The position numbers and the translations under genes were made by a program. This document shows, one piece after another, positions 53,048 through 64,000 of a stretch of DNA of 64,000 bases (position 1 is its first letter; every line of letters begins with the position of its first letter). The notes below the pieces were generated by a model. It was given only the letters and a program-made list of their open reading frames with translations, was not told the origin of the DNA and made no database searches. This DNA is from Haematococcus lacustris. Lineage: Eukaryota; Chlorophyta; Chlorophyceae; Chlamydomonadales; Haematococcaceae. Location of the stretch: the NCBI GenBank assembly GCA_030144725.1, contig JASKMD010000026.1, positions 11,338,616 through 11,402,615 of the forward strand. Direction: 5' to 3'.

Positions 53048-56000
53048 ATGTGCGCCAAGCATGCTGCCCCCCATCGCGATACTCCTTCCATTGCAGGGCT
53101 TGCAGCATCCCTGCCTCAGCAGCGACAGCAGCGGCAACAGGGTCAGGGGCCAGGGGCTGCAAAGCAGTCAGCAGGGGGTACAAGCCAAGGCTTAGGGCGC
53201 AAGCGGCAGCGTGACGCAGATGTTAAGAAAGGGGTTCCTAGAATGGAGGAGCAGAATGCACAAAGGCAGGGGCACATCACAGGTGCAGCAAGGAAGCAGT
53301 CACGGAAGCGCCCATCCTCTGCGCTGCACACATCAGCAGCAGGGAGTGACCAAACACGCCCCAGCAGCCTGACGACAGCTTCTGAGGTCAGCCAGCAGCA
53401 GCAGGAAGACAGACAACAGGCAGCGCTCAAGCCAAGCAAGCCTCCCTCTAGGCATGGGAGGAGGGCAGCGTCAGGGGCAGCGTCAGGGGCAACGCCCAGT
53501 GCATCAGGGTCCAATGCACTTGTGGGGGAGAGGGCAGGGGGAGGGGCAGGGGCAGGGGCAGGCCCTGCAGCTGCGTCTATTCCTCCCTCACCTCAGGCTC
53601 AGGCTCTACACCACCCCCACTCGCACCAGGCAGCAGGCAAGGCAGCTAGTGGCGACCACAAACACAAAAAGGCCCGAAAGCTGAGTCACCCAGCATCACC
53701 CAGCCCGGCAGCAGCAGCAGCAGCAGCAGCAGGGCGGGACGAGCACACCCAGGGTGGTCCAGGCGGTGGAGTCGCCGCTGCAAGCAGCCAACACCTGCCA
53801 GGGGCGAAGAGCAGGGCGGCCAGGGCGCTGCCGCAGCTGACAGTCAGACCTGCCTCACGCCCCCTCACAGCGCCAGGCCCCCCTGCAGGCAGCGGCCCCC
53901 CTGCAGCCGCCCAGGCCCTTCCCCCCTCACACAGCAAGGCTAGAGGCCCCTGGCGCCCTGCCCCCCCTGGCCCCCCATCCCCCTCGGCACCACCTGCTGC
54001 CACCGCCCCTGCGGCCCGGCTGCCCGCCCCCCCCGGCTCCAACTGGGCTGCGCTGCGGCAGGCCATAGGCGCCACCGGGCAGGGGGCGGCGCTGAAGAGG
54101 GCAGCAGCGGCCGTAGAGGCTGGACAGGGCGGGGGGGCGGGCAGCGGCCGCAAGCCAGCCGTGTGTGGCAGCAACACCGGTGCGTGTGCGCCACACTGGC
54201 CCAAGGCAGTGAGCAGAGGTCCCGGTGTGGAGCAGTGCTTTTGTTCTAACGCAGTGTACATTCATTATCCATCATGAAATACCATAATGAGCCCTGGTGT
54301 GGGCTACCTGGGGGTGCGGTGGGGTGGGGTGGGATGCCCTGGCTAGCTCAGCCCTTGTCCCTGCTGTCATGAGGTGATAAGGTGGTGCTCCTGGAGCGCC
54401 AAGGCTGGGTGGTGGTGGTAGTGGTGGTGGTGGTGTGATGCCAGCCGGGTGTGAGGTGTGATGTGTAGGTGTGACCCCAGTGCTGGCGATGGACTGTGAG
54501 ATGGTTGGCGTGGGGCCTGACGGGCTGCGCAGCGCCTTGGCCCGAGTGGCGGTGGTCAACTCTGAGGGCCACGTGCTGCTGGACCGCTTCGTGAGGCCTA
54601 AGGAGCGCGTGGTGGACTACAGGTGGAGGGGCTAAGGCCGGGGGAGGGGGGGGCAGAGGGAGGGGAGGCAGGTGGGGCCAGAGAGATGGGCAGCAGGCAG
54701 GGCCAGGAGGAGGGCGGCGGTCAGGGCCAGGAGGAGGTAAGGCAACAGAGCTGAGCCAGCTGAACAGGGGCTGGGCAGGCTGCTGGCTGAGTCTGCTCCC
54801 CCCCCCCACCCCTGCCCCTACCCTTACCGCTGGCCCTGGTCTTATCAGCCTGGCCCTCAAGGCTGCTGGCCGGCCCTGTGCAGCCTTGAGCCCTGCTGCT
54901 GCTCCCTGTCGGCCAACACCTGCTGCTGGCCCTGGACTCTGGTCACACTCTGGTCACACACACGGCAGGGCCACGGCCTCGCCTCCCAACGCCCTGCTGC
55001 CCCTGCAGCCCCCTCAGCCCCGCCTGCCTTGTTACCCCGCCCTTCAGCCCCACCCTGCCCCCTGAGCCCTGCCCTGCCTTGCTGCCCTGCAGGACGCAGT
55101 ACAGCGGCGTGCGGCCCGCTGACCTGCACGGCCCGCAGGTGCTTGAGCTTGAGGCGGCGCAGGCCCAGGTGGCAGCGCTGCTCAAGGGGCGCATGCTGGT
55201 GGGCCATGGGCTGCAGAACGACTTGAAGGCGCTGCTGCTGGATCACCCCCGCAAAGACATGCGAGACACAGCCAGGTGAGCGAGGAGGAGGTGGGGGGTG
55301 GGGTGGGGTGGGGTAGGGTGAGGAGGGTGTGGGAGGTGGGTTGGGGTGTGTGTGGGGGGGGGAAGCATGGCGCAGTGCATGGCAACAGGGGAGATGTCAA
55401 GGCCTGCTGAAGGCAGAGCTGCAGCGATGGACTCACTGGTGCGCCTGGCCACCCTGAGACCCCCCTGCTGCTGCGCTGCGCTGTGCCCATGGTGTGCTAG
55501 GTACCCCCCCCTGATGCGGCGGCTGGGCCCTGGGCGCAAGGCCAAGCCGCGTGCGCTGCGGCACCTGGCTGCTGAGCTGCTGGGCCTGGACATCCAGTCA
55601 GGGGAGCACAGCCCGGTGGATGACGCCCGGGCCGCCCTGTACCTGTACCTGCGCCTCCGCCAGGTCAGCCGGGGGGCACACACACGGGCAGCCAGCAGCA
55701 GGGGGGGCACGTGATCAGCAGGTGCTGGTCAGCCAGGGGGGGAGGCAGGGTTTAGGAAGACTCACTACCAGCCCGCAGTGTGGACCTGGCTGCGACTCAA
55801 AGGTCCTGGGGGCCTCAAAGGTCCTGGGGGCGAGGGTGTGAGGACGTGGAGTGAGAGGTGTAACCAGGGTGTGAGGGTGGGAGCCCTGAGGGGGACAGGG
55901 TGCAGCTGTGGGGACGCTGGGACAGGGAGTGGGAACTAGATGCTTTGTTGGACTTGGAAGTCTGCAGGAATGGGAGGCCTTCATCAAGAGCGGGGGGCTC

Positions 56001-56390
56001 CGAAAAAACGCCAAGGACCTCAAATCCGCACGTGCGGCGGCGACCACGGCTGCAACCATAGCGGCCACCGCTGGCCCAAGAGCTGTTCCTGGTACCCGTC
56101 ACGGCCGGGGTGAGGCAAAGTCCGAGGATGTGTTGACCCCGGCGCAGAGGCGAGCCCTGCGACGAGGGCGCGGGATAAAGGCAGCGTTTGGCGGATCGGC
56201 GGTGCGGAGCGGACCCCCGTCACGAGTCGGAGGCTCGGTAGCTCTGGAGCCAGTTGAGATGGCCGAGCTCATCGCATCAGCGGCGAATGCATCGTCGCAT
56301 GGCACGGGACTCCATGCGCAGCAGAGTGCCGTGAGAATGGCACAGGTCATGCAAAGGCATGTACGTGACGACCCCATGGCAGATATATAG
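53048..56390 (+). CDS. REX4: REX4-type 3'-5' RNA exonuclease (DEDDh)
   Basis: REX4/REXO4 proteins are nucleolar exonucleases in pre-rRNA processing. Exon 1 (53048-54179) encodes a long basic, Ala/Gln/Pro-rich tail with [11 protein letters not shown] nuclear signals, ending near [20 protein letters not shown], a segment typical just before the REX4 domain. Exons 54469-54622, 55093-55275, 55501-55663 and 55968-56390 join in phase. Catalytic residues: D and E in [11 protein letters not shown] (ExoI), D in [19 protein letters not shown] (ExoII), H and D in [16 protein letters not shown] (ExoIII). [11 protein letters not shown] and the KxxDMRDTARYPP region also match the family. The C-terminal extension past EWEAF is long, with [17 protein letters not shown] 53048 is the first in frame after a stop; an upstream exon remains possible. 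Confidence 0.9.
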
Positions 56391-57549
56391 CAAGCTTGGA
56401 ATGTGGTGATATGGCCTAGGGCCGTCGCCTATCTCAACGCAACGTCGTCAGGCAATGAAGCACCATGAGTGCGACGATAAGTACGGCTTGCTCTGTGTCA
56501 GCGATCTGGTGCTGCCAACTGCGGTGCCAGTCGGTGAAAGGGGCTGACATCATCCTGTCACGTATGCTGGAAGCTGTCACAAAGTCAAGTTCAGCTTGGC
56601 CACTGTGGAGACAAAACCATGTCATATATGTGGTCACCCCCGCCATTGGCTGCACCCCCGTGGCTCAAGAGATAAAAACTTTCTCATTTCTGCACGATGA
56701 GGCCGCCGATTCGTGCGATGAGCTGCTTATGGCCTGACTAGAGTGCGGCCAGCCCCAGCGGTTTGCCGGGTGGCTGGTCCCCAACACGCGACGTGTTCTG
56801 GCGCCACGCAGACACTCTTAGCAACCGCTGTAGGCAGCTTGGACCCAGCGCGGCGTGAACGGCGCATCCAAACTATTTTTTAAACCAGCATGCAACAGCG
56901 CCTTAAATCGCATTCTTCAACACGGGTTCAGTCCACATGTGACAGCAATGTCAAGGTGGTTTGCACATCGGTGTTTGTGGCTCTTTTGCAGCCAAACGCA
57001 GCTAGAATCAGTCATAAAGATGCATAAACTGAGCTGATATAAGTGTTCACCCCCCCACATGAAACGGGCCACACATCAAGACAACGCGTTTCTGGTTTGC
57101 AGACACGTTAGGTGACCACACAAGGAGCCGCGCTGAACTGGCAATTCATCATTTGACGTCCTGGTTGGACAGTTATGGCAGCCGGAAAAAGCCGGTATTT
57201 GACGTTACACGAGGTGCACGCTCTTCGGGTGCAGGGACAGGCCACAAGCCATACCACCACTCTTAACATGTCACCAGCACTAGCAGTAGCACTAGAACAC
57301 ATGTCAGGGGGGGTACTGCGCCCGACAAAAATTCAAAAAGTTGAAAAGCTGGTCCGCTGAGCGCGATAGCTGTTCTCTGATCACAGCCCCACTAAGCAGG
57401 CCATTCCCGGCACAACGCGACCCGATCTCACAGCACCCCCGCCCGCCCCGGCACAGGTGCACATCAGCCCGAGCAGCCCGCTAGCTTCGCTTTAATGAGC
57501 TGCATCGCCCTGCGCGAGAATCGCTGTAACACTCATAAAAACCAGAAAG
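56391..57549. other. Intergenic region with an inverted short repeat
   Basis: At about 56625-56660 GTCACCCCCGCCATTGGCTG is the reverse complement of a segment at 57563-57590, leaving the two about 0.9 kb apart in opposite orientation. Apart from that I see no feature. TGTAA at 57523-57527 is far from the REX4 stop. Confidence 0.55.
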
Positions 57550-58450
57550 ATTTTATCAGGGGTGCAGCCAATGGCGGGGGTGACCATGTGTAATGGACCC
57601 CACTTCCGCTGCACTCCGGTTGCCGGTACTCCGGTTCGATGGCGACCTGATGCACACCCCAACACGGCCACTCGGCTTGGGTGATGTTGTTGAATCCCTG
57701 AGATGCCTCCGAAGAGGAAACGTAAGCGCCCCGTCTCCCCCGCACAGAGTGCAGCCGGTAAGCCACTAAGCTTGACGAAAGGGTATACCACCAGCCCAAG
57801 ACCCCCAGCCCAAGACCCCCCTGCCCCTGCCCAGGCCCCCCTCCCTCCCCCAGCCCAGGACCCCCCTGCCCCTGCCCAGGGACCCCCCCCACCCCCAGCC
57901 CAGGTCCCCCCCGCCCAGGCCCCACCCCTTCCCCCAGCCCAGGCCCAGCCCCCTGCCCAGGCCCCACCTGGCCCAGCACCACGACCTCAGGCCCCCCCAG
58001 GGGGCAGGCGGCTGGACCGGGACACCAACGGCTGCCTGAACTTGCAGCGCATTGGGGAGAGCGTGCAGCGCCCCCTAGAGATGTGCCAATGGGATGACCT
58101 TGAGGCTCTGCCCCCCGTTGGCGAGGAGTTCCAGCAGGGCTACAAGCGGGTCAATGACCGGCTGCCCACGGCCAGGTAGAGGTTACACCGGGCTGCGGAG
58201 TACCGGCGGGGCATTGATGGCCGGGCCCGCAACAATGCATAGGGCCTAGTAGATTACACAGGCTGTCAGCCTTATAAGCATTAAGCTGTTAGTTTTGATG
58301 AGGTGCCCAGTGGTCTGTTGGGAAAGTGCCACCAGTGTGGCGTTTGCAGTCATCAAGGATGCGACCGAGGATGCTACAACATGTTTGTAGTAGCTGAGTC
58401 AGATTACCCACAGTCCGACATGTTATTCCTTGTTGAGTGAGTTTTGTTGG
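57550..58450 (+). mobile_element. Proline-rich repeat family, copy 2
   Basis: The body encodes a 158-residue frame from ATG 57703: MPPKRKRKRPVSPAQSAAGK, a Pro/Ala-rich (PPAPAQ)n middle, then LDRDTNGCLNLQRIGESVQ and LCQ-like MCQWDDLEALPPVGEEFQQ, ending in a premature TAG at 58177-58179 relative to copy 1. The tail matches copy 1 and the inverted fragment at 40125-40320. The basic N-terminus suggests a nuclear protein if expressed. Confidence 0.6.
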
Positions 58451-58644
58451 GCCGCATGCCCACTCACAAAAAGTCTCGGGATCGACCATCGGTGATCAGC
58501 GGCACACAAAGTCTCGGACTGAGCAGCTGCAGCTGCGATGTGCAGCGTCACTCGACCTCAGGAGCCTGAGCTTGTCGGGACATGTCCGTCGGTGGGGTCC
58601 GCCTGGCCTTAATGAGTTGACAGACTCTCTGGCTGCGCTCGTCT

Positions 58645-61600
58645 ATGGCGATGCACGTCAACTGTCCGTGCATCGTGACCCTGGCGATTCTGGCAGCGGT
58701 CGGCATGCTGCTTTCACCGGTGCAAGGAGATCAAGTAGCGCTGCACACCGCGCCCGATATGACAGAGGAGGAGTGGAACAGCAAGTGCGACACTACGGAG
58801 ACTTCTTGGCTAATAACATACATTCGCTGGGCCAAGGAGCAGCGCAGCAAGGGCATCCCTGCAGCTGGAGTGAAGTACTTGGTGTGGAGCTGTGAGCTGC
58901 CGCCAGGTGGGTGTGCACAGCATGGCCAGGGTTAAGGTCGAGTGTGCCATGTTCTCCATGTTGTAGCAGCAATTTTTGAATGTTGACACATTGAATGTTG
59001 ACACATTGAATGTTGACACATTCACATCGCTGTTTTTGCTGCAGGCAAAAGTGCCCCCCCAACCTTTTGCCACAACTTGAGCGACAGGGTCAGTGCCAGT
59101 TGCCATTTCGCGCTGCAAACAAGTCCAAGTGCCTTGCCATTGCAGCTGATCCCCCGCTGGCCCACTGCCTCCGCAGTTGAGGGGCATCATGACTGCGCTG
59201 AGCATCGCCGCAGCCACTGGCCGGCTGCTGCTGGTGCACCAAACCGTGCCGGTCTCCCTGCAAACCTTCCTGGAGCCACACCTCATTGACTGGAGCGTGC
59301 AGCAGGAGCAGCTGCCGGCGCTGTGGCTGCGCACCCTGCAAGTCACGCACTCCAAGTGGGTGCCCTCAGAGCCTGGATGCAGGGACTGTCACCCTGCGTG
59401 TGTGCTGCTGACAGCCCGGCATCCCCTCACACGGGGCGGAGCGGGGTGGTGGTGCTGCAAGCAGCTAGTGCCAAGGGGAACCCACAGCCATGCACCAAGC
59501 ACTTACCACCCCACAGCCCACGGCTCGGGCACCCCGCACCACAAGCCGCAGAGCCTGCTGCTGCTGGTAACCCCTCCCAGCCCCAGCCCCTGACCCAGCC
59601 CCAGCCCCAGCCCCTGCCCCTGCCCCTGCCCCAGCCCCAGCCCCAGCCCCAGCCCCAGCCCCAGCCCTAGCCCCAGCCCATGCCCCTGCCCCTGCCGTGT
59701 TGTTGTGTTGGCCTGGCCGCAGCTTCTGCAAGCGCGGCATCCGCAGCAGCAAGCCGCACCCCTGGGACCCCCACACCTCCTGCCAGCTGCAGGGCGCACC
59801 CGGGCAGGCCATGGAGGAGCAGTTCGTGTTCATGGAGAGCAGCCGTGCGTCAGGGGCTAAGGGGGTGGGGGCTAGGGGGGGGGTGGGGGCTAGGGTTAGG
59901 AATAGGGTATGCATCAACCCGTTACAGGGCAGGGGCTCAAGGTAAAGGCCACAAGGTGTTCCAGGGTCAGGGGCTGGGCTCCAGGGTGTTTAGGCCCACT
60001 ACAGGGCCTCAGGACGACTGGTGCTGCCGCAGGGCCTAGAGGCAAGGTTACAGAGCTGGGCACCAGCTGCACCCTACATGGCCCAGGACTGCAGGGGGGG
60101 AGGGTAAGGGACCAGGGTAGGGCCACTGCAGGGGGTCCTGGTCCTTGGCCCTGCGCCTTGGCCCTGCGCTGCACTTGCATTGTAGCTGGTGCCCAGGCCC
60201 AGGCTCCTCGCTGGCTGAGGACAGTCAGGATGACGTTCTGCAGTGCATGCCCCTCCATGCCCCATGTTGTGTTCTGTGTGTTCTGTATGGTGTTTGATCT
60301 GCTCCTGCCCCTCCATGCTCCAAGACATGGCACAGCTTTGCAGAGGATGACACAGCGGGCAGCACTCAGGCTGCACTCAGGCTGGCGGGCCTCACTGCGC
60401 CCTCACTGCCACCCGGGGTGTCCTGCAGAGCCGCCCGGCTACCCTCCCCCCGGCCTGCCCCGCGTCATGCACAACCTCCACCAGCGCCATTGCGCCTTCA
60501 CCGCACTCTTCAAGGCATCGCCCCAAACGGAGCAGGTGGGGGGCGAACATGCAATGTCAGTGTCTGCCTGCGCGCTGCCCAGCCTGCCATGGTCAACAAG
60601 CACCCCACTCGAGGCTGTCCGCCCCTGCACCTCACCCCTTGCTGCCGTTGCTGCTGCCGCTACCACCACTGCTGCTGCGCTGCAGGCTGCTCTGCTCCAC
60701 ATGGCGCTGATGGGCCTCCAGCCAGGTGCCACGCCCTACGCCGCCCTGAACATCCACCGGGGGGGCTGGAAGGGCGAGCTGGTGGACGATGAGGAGCATC
60801 ACGAGTGAGATGTGCACTCAGTGGGGGCAGGGGGGCCTACAGCGGCTGCAGGGCTTAGCTCTGGGCATCAGGCGGCGGGTCAGGACACACCGACACGTGG
60901 GCAAGCGACCAGGCCCTGCGCCCTTGTTCAAGCGCCCACCTCCCGCCGCACTGGGCTATGGTTGCACCAGGCGCCCACAGCGGCCTACCGCCTGCATGCT
61001 GCTGGCAGGAGGGTGTCGCTGCATGAGCTGGCTCGGGCAGTGGACTGCACGGGGCGCTACGCAGCTCGGCGGGGGATCGACCGCAAGAATAAGCTGGTGC
61101 GCAGCTCTCAGCCCAGCTGTTGGGCCTTAGGGTGGAGCTGGCAGCGCTGCAGGGGAGCACCCAGCCACCTGCTTCTCACTCATCAGCCTCACTCTCCACC
61201 CGAGGGAGACAGAGCAGGGCATGCCCACCCCCAGCGTCACCAGCACCTCACAGCACAGTGCCCTGCGGCAAGCTGTCAACACCCTCGTGGGCAGTGCCGG
61301 CACAGGGCAAGGTGGTGGTGGGGCTGGTGCTGGAACGCTGCTCCTACTCTGTGCTGCACCCGCACACGTGCTGCGCTGCTACTGACCCTCACCTGCTCTG
61401 TGCTGCCAGCCGCCAGGCAGCGCCTGATGCCCTGCCCGCAGGTGCTGGTGTCCGACAACCTGCACCTCCTCCAGATGGTGATCACAGACAACGTGATGCC
61501 TGAGCTGGTGCGTGGCCTGATGCAGCCTCAGCGGCACTCGCAGGGGCGCTGTGAGCAGGCGCACTGCAACTGCAGCCAGCTCAGGGCTGGACGCCCCACC

Positions 61601-62715
61601 GCCTGGGCCTGGGCTCTGCAGGGGCCGGCGTATGCAGCCGACACACATCCCAGGACGACACAGGCAACGGTTAGGGTCAGGGCTAGGGATAGGGTTGCTA
61701 ACCCTAACCTTACCCTCTGGTTGAGCCCCCCTCTGCTGCCAGCACCTGTGCCCATCACTGCCCCATGCTGCATGCGGCTCCCGTTCAACTCTGTCCTGCA
61801 TCTTGATGGTGGGTTTATCCCGCTGTAGCCTTCAGCCTAGTCCGGTTGCTTGGCCATGAGCCCAGCCCAGCTGCAGATACAACACACATTGCGCTCTTTT
61901 GCCGTGTGCACCTGCCCCAGCCCTGGGCCTGCCCCTCTGCAGGCAGCAGTGCCGGGCAGCCTAGCCAGCTGGGACCGCTCCACAGCCAAGGACCTCCCCG
62001 CCCTGCTGGAGGTACGCCCACACCTCACCCTCACACCTCACCCACCCTCACACCTCACCCACCCTCACACCCCACCCTCACACTAGCACCCTCACACACA
62101 CATACACTTTCTCGCCCCTCAGCCGGCCAAGTGCGCCTCTGCATGGCGCTGCAGATGATGGCTGATCTTGTGGTCCTTGCGCGCGCAAAGTGCCTGATGC
62201 ACAGCCGCGGCGGGCTGGCCTTGGTGGCCGAGTGGTGGTCCGGCACCAACTGCAGCGCACGCCTCCAGGTGAGCCCTGGGTCGCAAACATGGGCTGCCTC
62301 AGCAATTCAGCCCAGCCATGCGCCTGCCAGCACCTGCACCTGGTGGCAGGCATGGCTGCTGGACTGTGCACCTGCTGCGGCAGTAATGGCCAGATCTGGT
62401 CAGCAGGGACATCACGGGTGGGGCAGCATGGCTGTCTGCAGGAGTGCCCATGATGTACGGCGCTGTAAGGCACTGCGTGGCGGCCGCTGCCTCCCCCTAC
62501 CCTCCATGCTGCGTGACAGCTGCAGAGCACTCAAGCCAACACCCTGCCATGCAACGCCACGTGGCTGGCTGCAGGCAGGTCTAGACTACTCTCAGCCTGC
62601 TGTGCACCACCAGCAGGAGTGGACACCCTTGACAGCTCACAACACCTTGATAACATCACACGCCTTGGGCAGCTGGTCAGTCGCCAGCTTAGAGCCGGGC
62701 CTGGACGCCCTTTAG
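58645..62715 (+). CDS. Secretory-pathway glycosyltransferase candidate (DRLRG motif)
   Basis: The ATG at 58645 opens a hydrophobic signal or anchor (CIVTLAILAAVGMLL) followed by a luminal part with cysteines. Exon 1 ends at 58906; the next two join as FCHNLSDR|LRGIMTALSIAAATGR and then LVHQTVPVSLQTFLEPHLIDW (59177-59355). The DRLRGI...A...TGR...EPxxIDW pattern resembles GDP-fucose-binding fucosyltransferase-like proteins of protists and algae. Later exons read FCKRGIRSSKPHPWDPHTSC, LNIHRGGWKGELVDDEEHHE, VLVSDNLHLLQMVITDNVMP and MALQMMADLVVLARAKCLMH (62143-62272), the last like the acceptor-side helix with conserved Asp. The last exon ends at TAG 62713-62715. Exons at 60.8-62.0 kb are uncertain. 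Function is inferred from motif resemblance only. Confidence 0.5.
58977..59024. repeat. 15-bp TTGAATGTTGACACA repeat in an intron
   Basis: Three tandem copies, AT-rich, in the first intron of the glycosyltransferase candidate. Confidence 0.95.
59575..59690. repeat. (CCCCAG)n/(CCCCTG)n array in an intron
   Basis: CCCCAGCCCCAGCCCCTG-type hexanucleotide array in the intron before the exon FCKRGIRSSKPH. Confidence 0.95.
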
Positions 62716-62805
62716 CATGCAATGACATTCATTACGATATGATGGATAGTTTACGCACATTTGCGGAACGCAGCTGAGTAAAGACGCACAACCATTTGAT
62801 ATGAC

Positions 62806-63099
62806 TGTAGTGGATATGCGTAACATGGACGGCTTGCATTTTGCAACCTAGCTTACATGTCTGAGTATTTGTGCACTCTTCAAAGTGAGTGCTCCTGTTG
62901 TTCTCTGTGCAAAGTGCGCCGAGCTTAGGCGGAGGCACATGAGGCACAGAAATTGCATACGCCTCCTATCTTTTCAGAGGTTTCAATAAGAATGTGTACG
63001 GCTTGGGTGCTTCAAGCATTACGAGGGCTGGTGCTCAGAACCTTTGCTCAGTCTCGTCCCCCTGCCCGCCCAAGCGTTCCTGCTCTCAGCTTCATCGCA
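62806..63099 (+). mobile_element. Diverged solo LTR related to the large retrotransposon
   Basis: From TGTAGTGGATATGCG to CTCAGCTTCATCGCA this aligns end to end with the 434-bp LTR: shared TGGACGGCTTGCAT-like start, CTGTTGTTCTCTGTGCAA, a GAGGCACAGAA box and AATAAGAATGTG-like middle. It is shorter, about 294 bp, with many substitutions, and seems to have a single copy of the segment that is duplicated in the large element. No element body or clear target duplication flanks it. Confidence 0.8.
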
Positions 63100-63274
63100 T
63101 TGAGGAGGCCCTTTGATCCACAGGCAGCAGGGCTACCCACCAAAGCATTTCTCTCGCTAAGGGTAGCTGAATAGCCTGGTCGCAATGAGATGGCGAAACA
63201 CCACCAAGATGTTCATGGCAATTGCCTCTCATTGACAGTCTCAACCGTCTGTCAGCCGCAGTTTGGTGTTGGGC

Positions 63275-63475
63275 TGTTGATGCGGCTGAGAGGCTGCCGC
63301 CGGGGCGAGGAAGTGGCGTGAAGGCCGTGTTTGGCGGGTCGGCGGCGCGGTGCTCGCCCCGTCGGCGGAGGGGCCAGTCGCTCTGTGGCCAGCGAGGCAT
63401 TTGAGCTCATCAACGTGGTGGCGAAGGCGTCGCCTAGTGGCGTGCAACGCGAGTGCCGTGTTAAGTACAGTGGTG
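63275..63475 (+). pseudogene. Decayed fragment resembling the REX4 last exon
   Basis: About 200 bp match the end of the REX4 gene (56145-56340): the GGCGTGAAGGCCGTGTTTGG / GGGATAAAGGCAGCGTTTGG region, then GGCGGATCGGCGG-like sequence and GAGCTCATC further on. Peptide traces are GVKAVFGGSAA against [11 protein letters not shown] and ELINVVAKAS against [10 protein letters not shown], but the frame is broken between them. This looks like an old partial duplication, immediately downstream of the solo LTR. Confidence 0.6.
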
Positions 63476-63895
63476 CATGAGGACCGGTGTAGGCCATCAT
63501 CATGGCGTGAGCACTTCCTGGCTTCCTAGCCAGGTGGCGACCATTGTTGGTGTGGCCTTCCCGTTGTACGCAGCAGGTGTAGCGGATGAATTGTTTCCTT
63601 ACATCCCGGAAGCTCGCTTGACAAGAACCTATTCCCTGGGCCCCTTCTTATTCTGTACTCATGTATGTATCAAACACTTTCCTAAACTCCCTCAAACCTG
63701 CGCATTACCTCGAACACATTATTAATATGCACAGCTGACACGAGGTAACGCAAGTCTGCCTGTCCTAGCTTACTGAGCAGTATCATGGCCCCCACGTCAA
63801 TCGTCGTGCAAGCAATGCTCTATCACGCGCATCACCCCACCACCTGCTACACCTGTCCCGCATGAGCCTCACCCAATTGTGTCGCTCTGCCTCAG
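63476..63895. other. No supported gene
   Basis: Unique sequence without recognised features. Confidence 0.5.
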
Positions 63896-64000
63896 CCATG
63901 GCCTGCAACACGCTGGCTGGCCTGCTGGGCTGCGAAATGGTGGTGGGGCTGCAGGCAGCCCAACGGGCAGGGCCCGCCGCCCCTGCAGGCCTGGCCAGGC
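63896..64000 (+). CDS. Possible exon running off the window edge
   Basis: After an acceptor with a pyrimidine tract (CGCTCTGCCTCAG, ending 63895) an open frame MACNTLAGLLGCEMVVGLQA runs to the window end without a stop. It is too short to identify. Confidence 0.3.

Noticed and set aside
61670..61720. Telomere-like TTAGGG stretches (also near 39717 and 59880)
   Set aside because: Only a few irregular TAGGG copies within introns. Chlorophyte telomeres such as TTTTAGGG would be long and regular.
62801..63104. Target-site duplication of the solo LTR
   Set aside because: ATGAC on the left and TTGAG on the right do not match, so the site has decayed or the limits are off.

Overview
This is nuclear DNA from a green alga. 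Genes are split into many short exons by GT-AG introns packed with microsatellites, base composition is GC-rich, and the chlorophyte polyadenylation word TGTAA follows several stop codons. A proline-rich repeat protein ending in an LDRDTNGCLNLQRIGES-type block (51.0-52.4 and 57.55-58.45 kb) resembles, from memory, an abundant family in Haematococcus, so a chlamydomonadalean alga close to Haematococcus is my best guess. No search was run. There is no operon structure, rRNA, tRNA or CRISPR.

The left third (1-23.8 kb) is dominated by mobile DNA. A 74-bp tandem repeat and the decayed N-terminal half of a hAT-like transposase on the minus strand come first, followed by the first exons of an unknown plus-strand gene (from 1641). 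A 19.0-kb Ty3/gypsy chromovirus (2092-21126) then interrupts the locus. It has identical 434-bp LTRs, a 5-bp target duplication (CGGAC), gag and pol in -1 register with a good frameshift signal, and a chromodomain plus a PHD finger after integrase. Its reverse transcriptase is split by a second, nested 12.8-kb element (5064-17845). That element carries three multi-exon genes: a protein with a 2-oxoglutarate dioxygenase-like C-terminus, an acidic and Ala/Lys-rich protein with an in-frame stop, and a C2H2 zinc-finger protein. They are framed by two long inverted arrays of an ACAGGGTCCTG half-site bounded by perfect palindromes. I could not assign this element to a known superfamily, and it is the best candidate in the window for something undescribed.

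The right two thirds is ordinary gene space with plus-strand genes in a row: an RBL14/RHBDD1-type rhomboid protease (23841-26985), a secreted receptor-L-domain/ECM33-like protein of about 24 exons (28024-37745), a MORN-repeat phosphatidylinositol-4-phosphate 5-kinase (38601-49647), a REX4-type DEDDh exonuclease (53048-56390), and a secretory-pathway protein with a fucosyltransferase-like DRLRG motif (58645-62715). A small minus-strand gene (23803-22876) is divergent from the rhomboid gene. Introns hold long hexanucleotide runs, a 15-bp CTCGAG minisatellite and an inverted fragment of the proline-rich repeat family. The right edge has a diverged solo LTR related to the big retrotransposon, a decayed piece of the REX4 last exon, and one possible exon running off the end.

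The genes do not form one pathway. Exon limits come from reading-frame continuity and splice consensus only and may be off by a few bases, especially at 5' ends.
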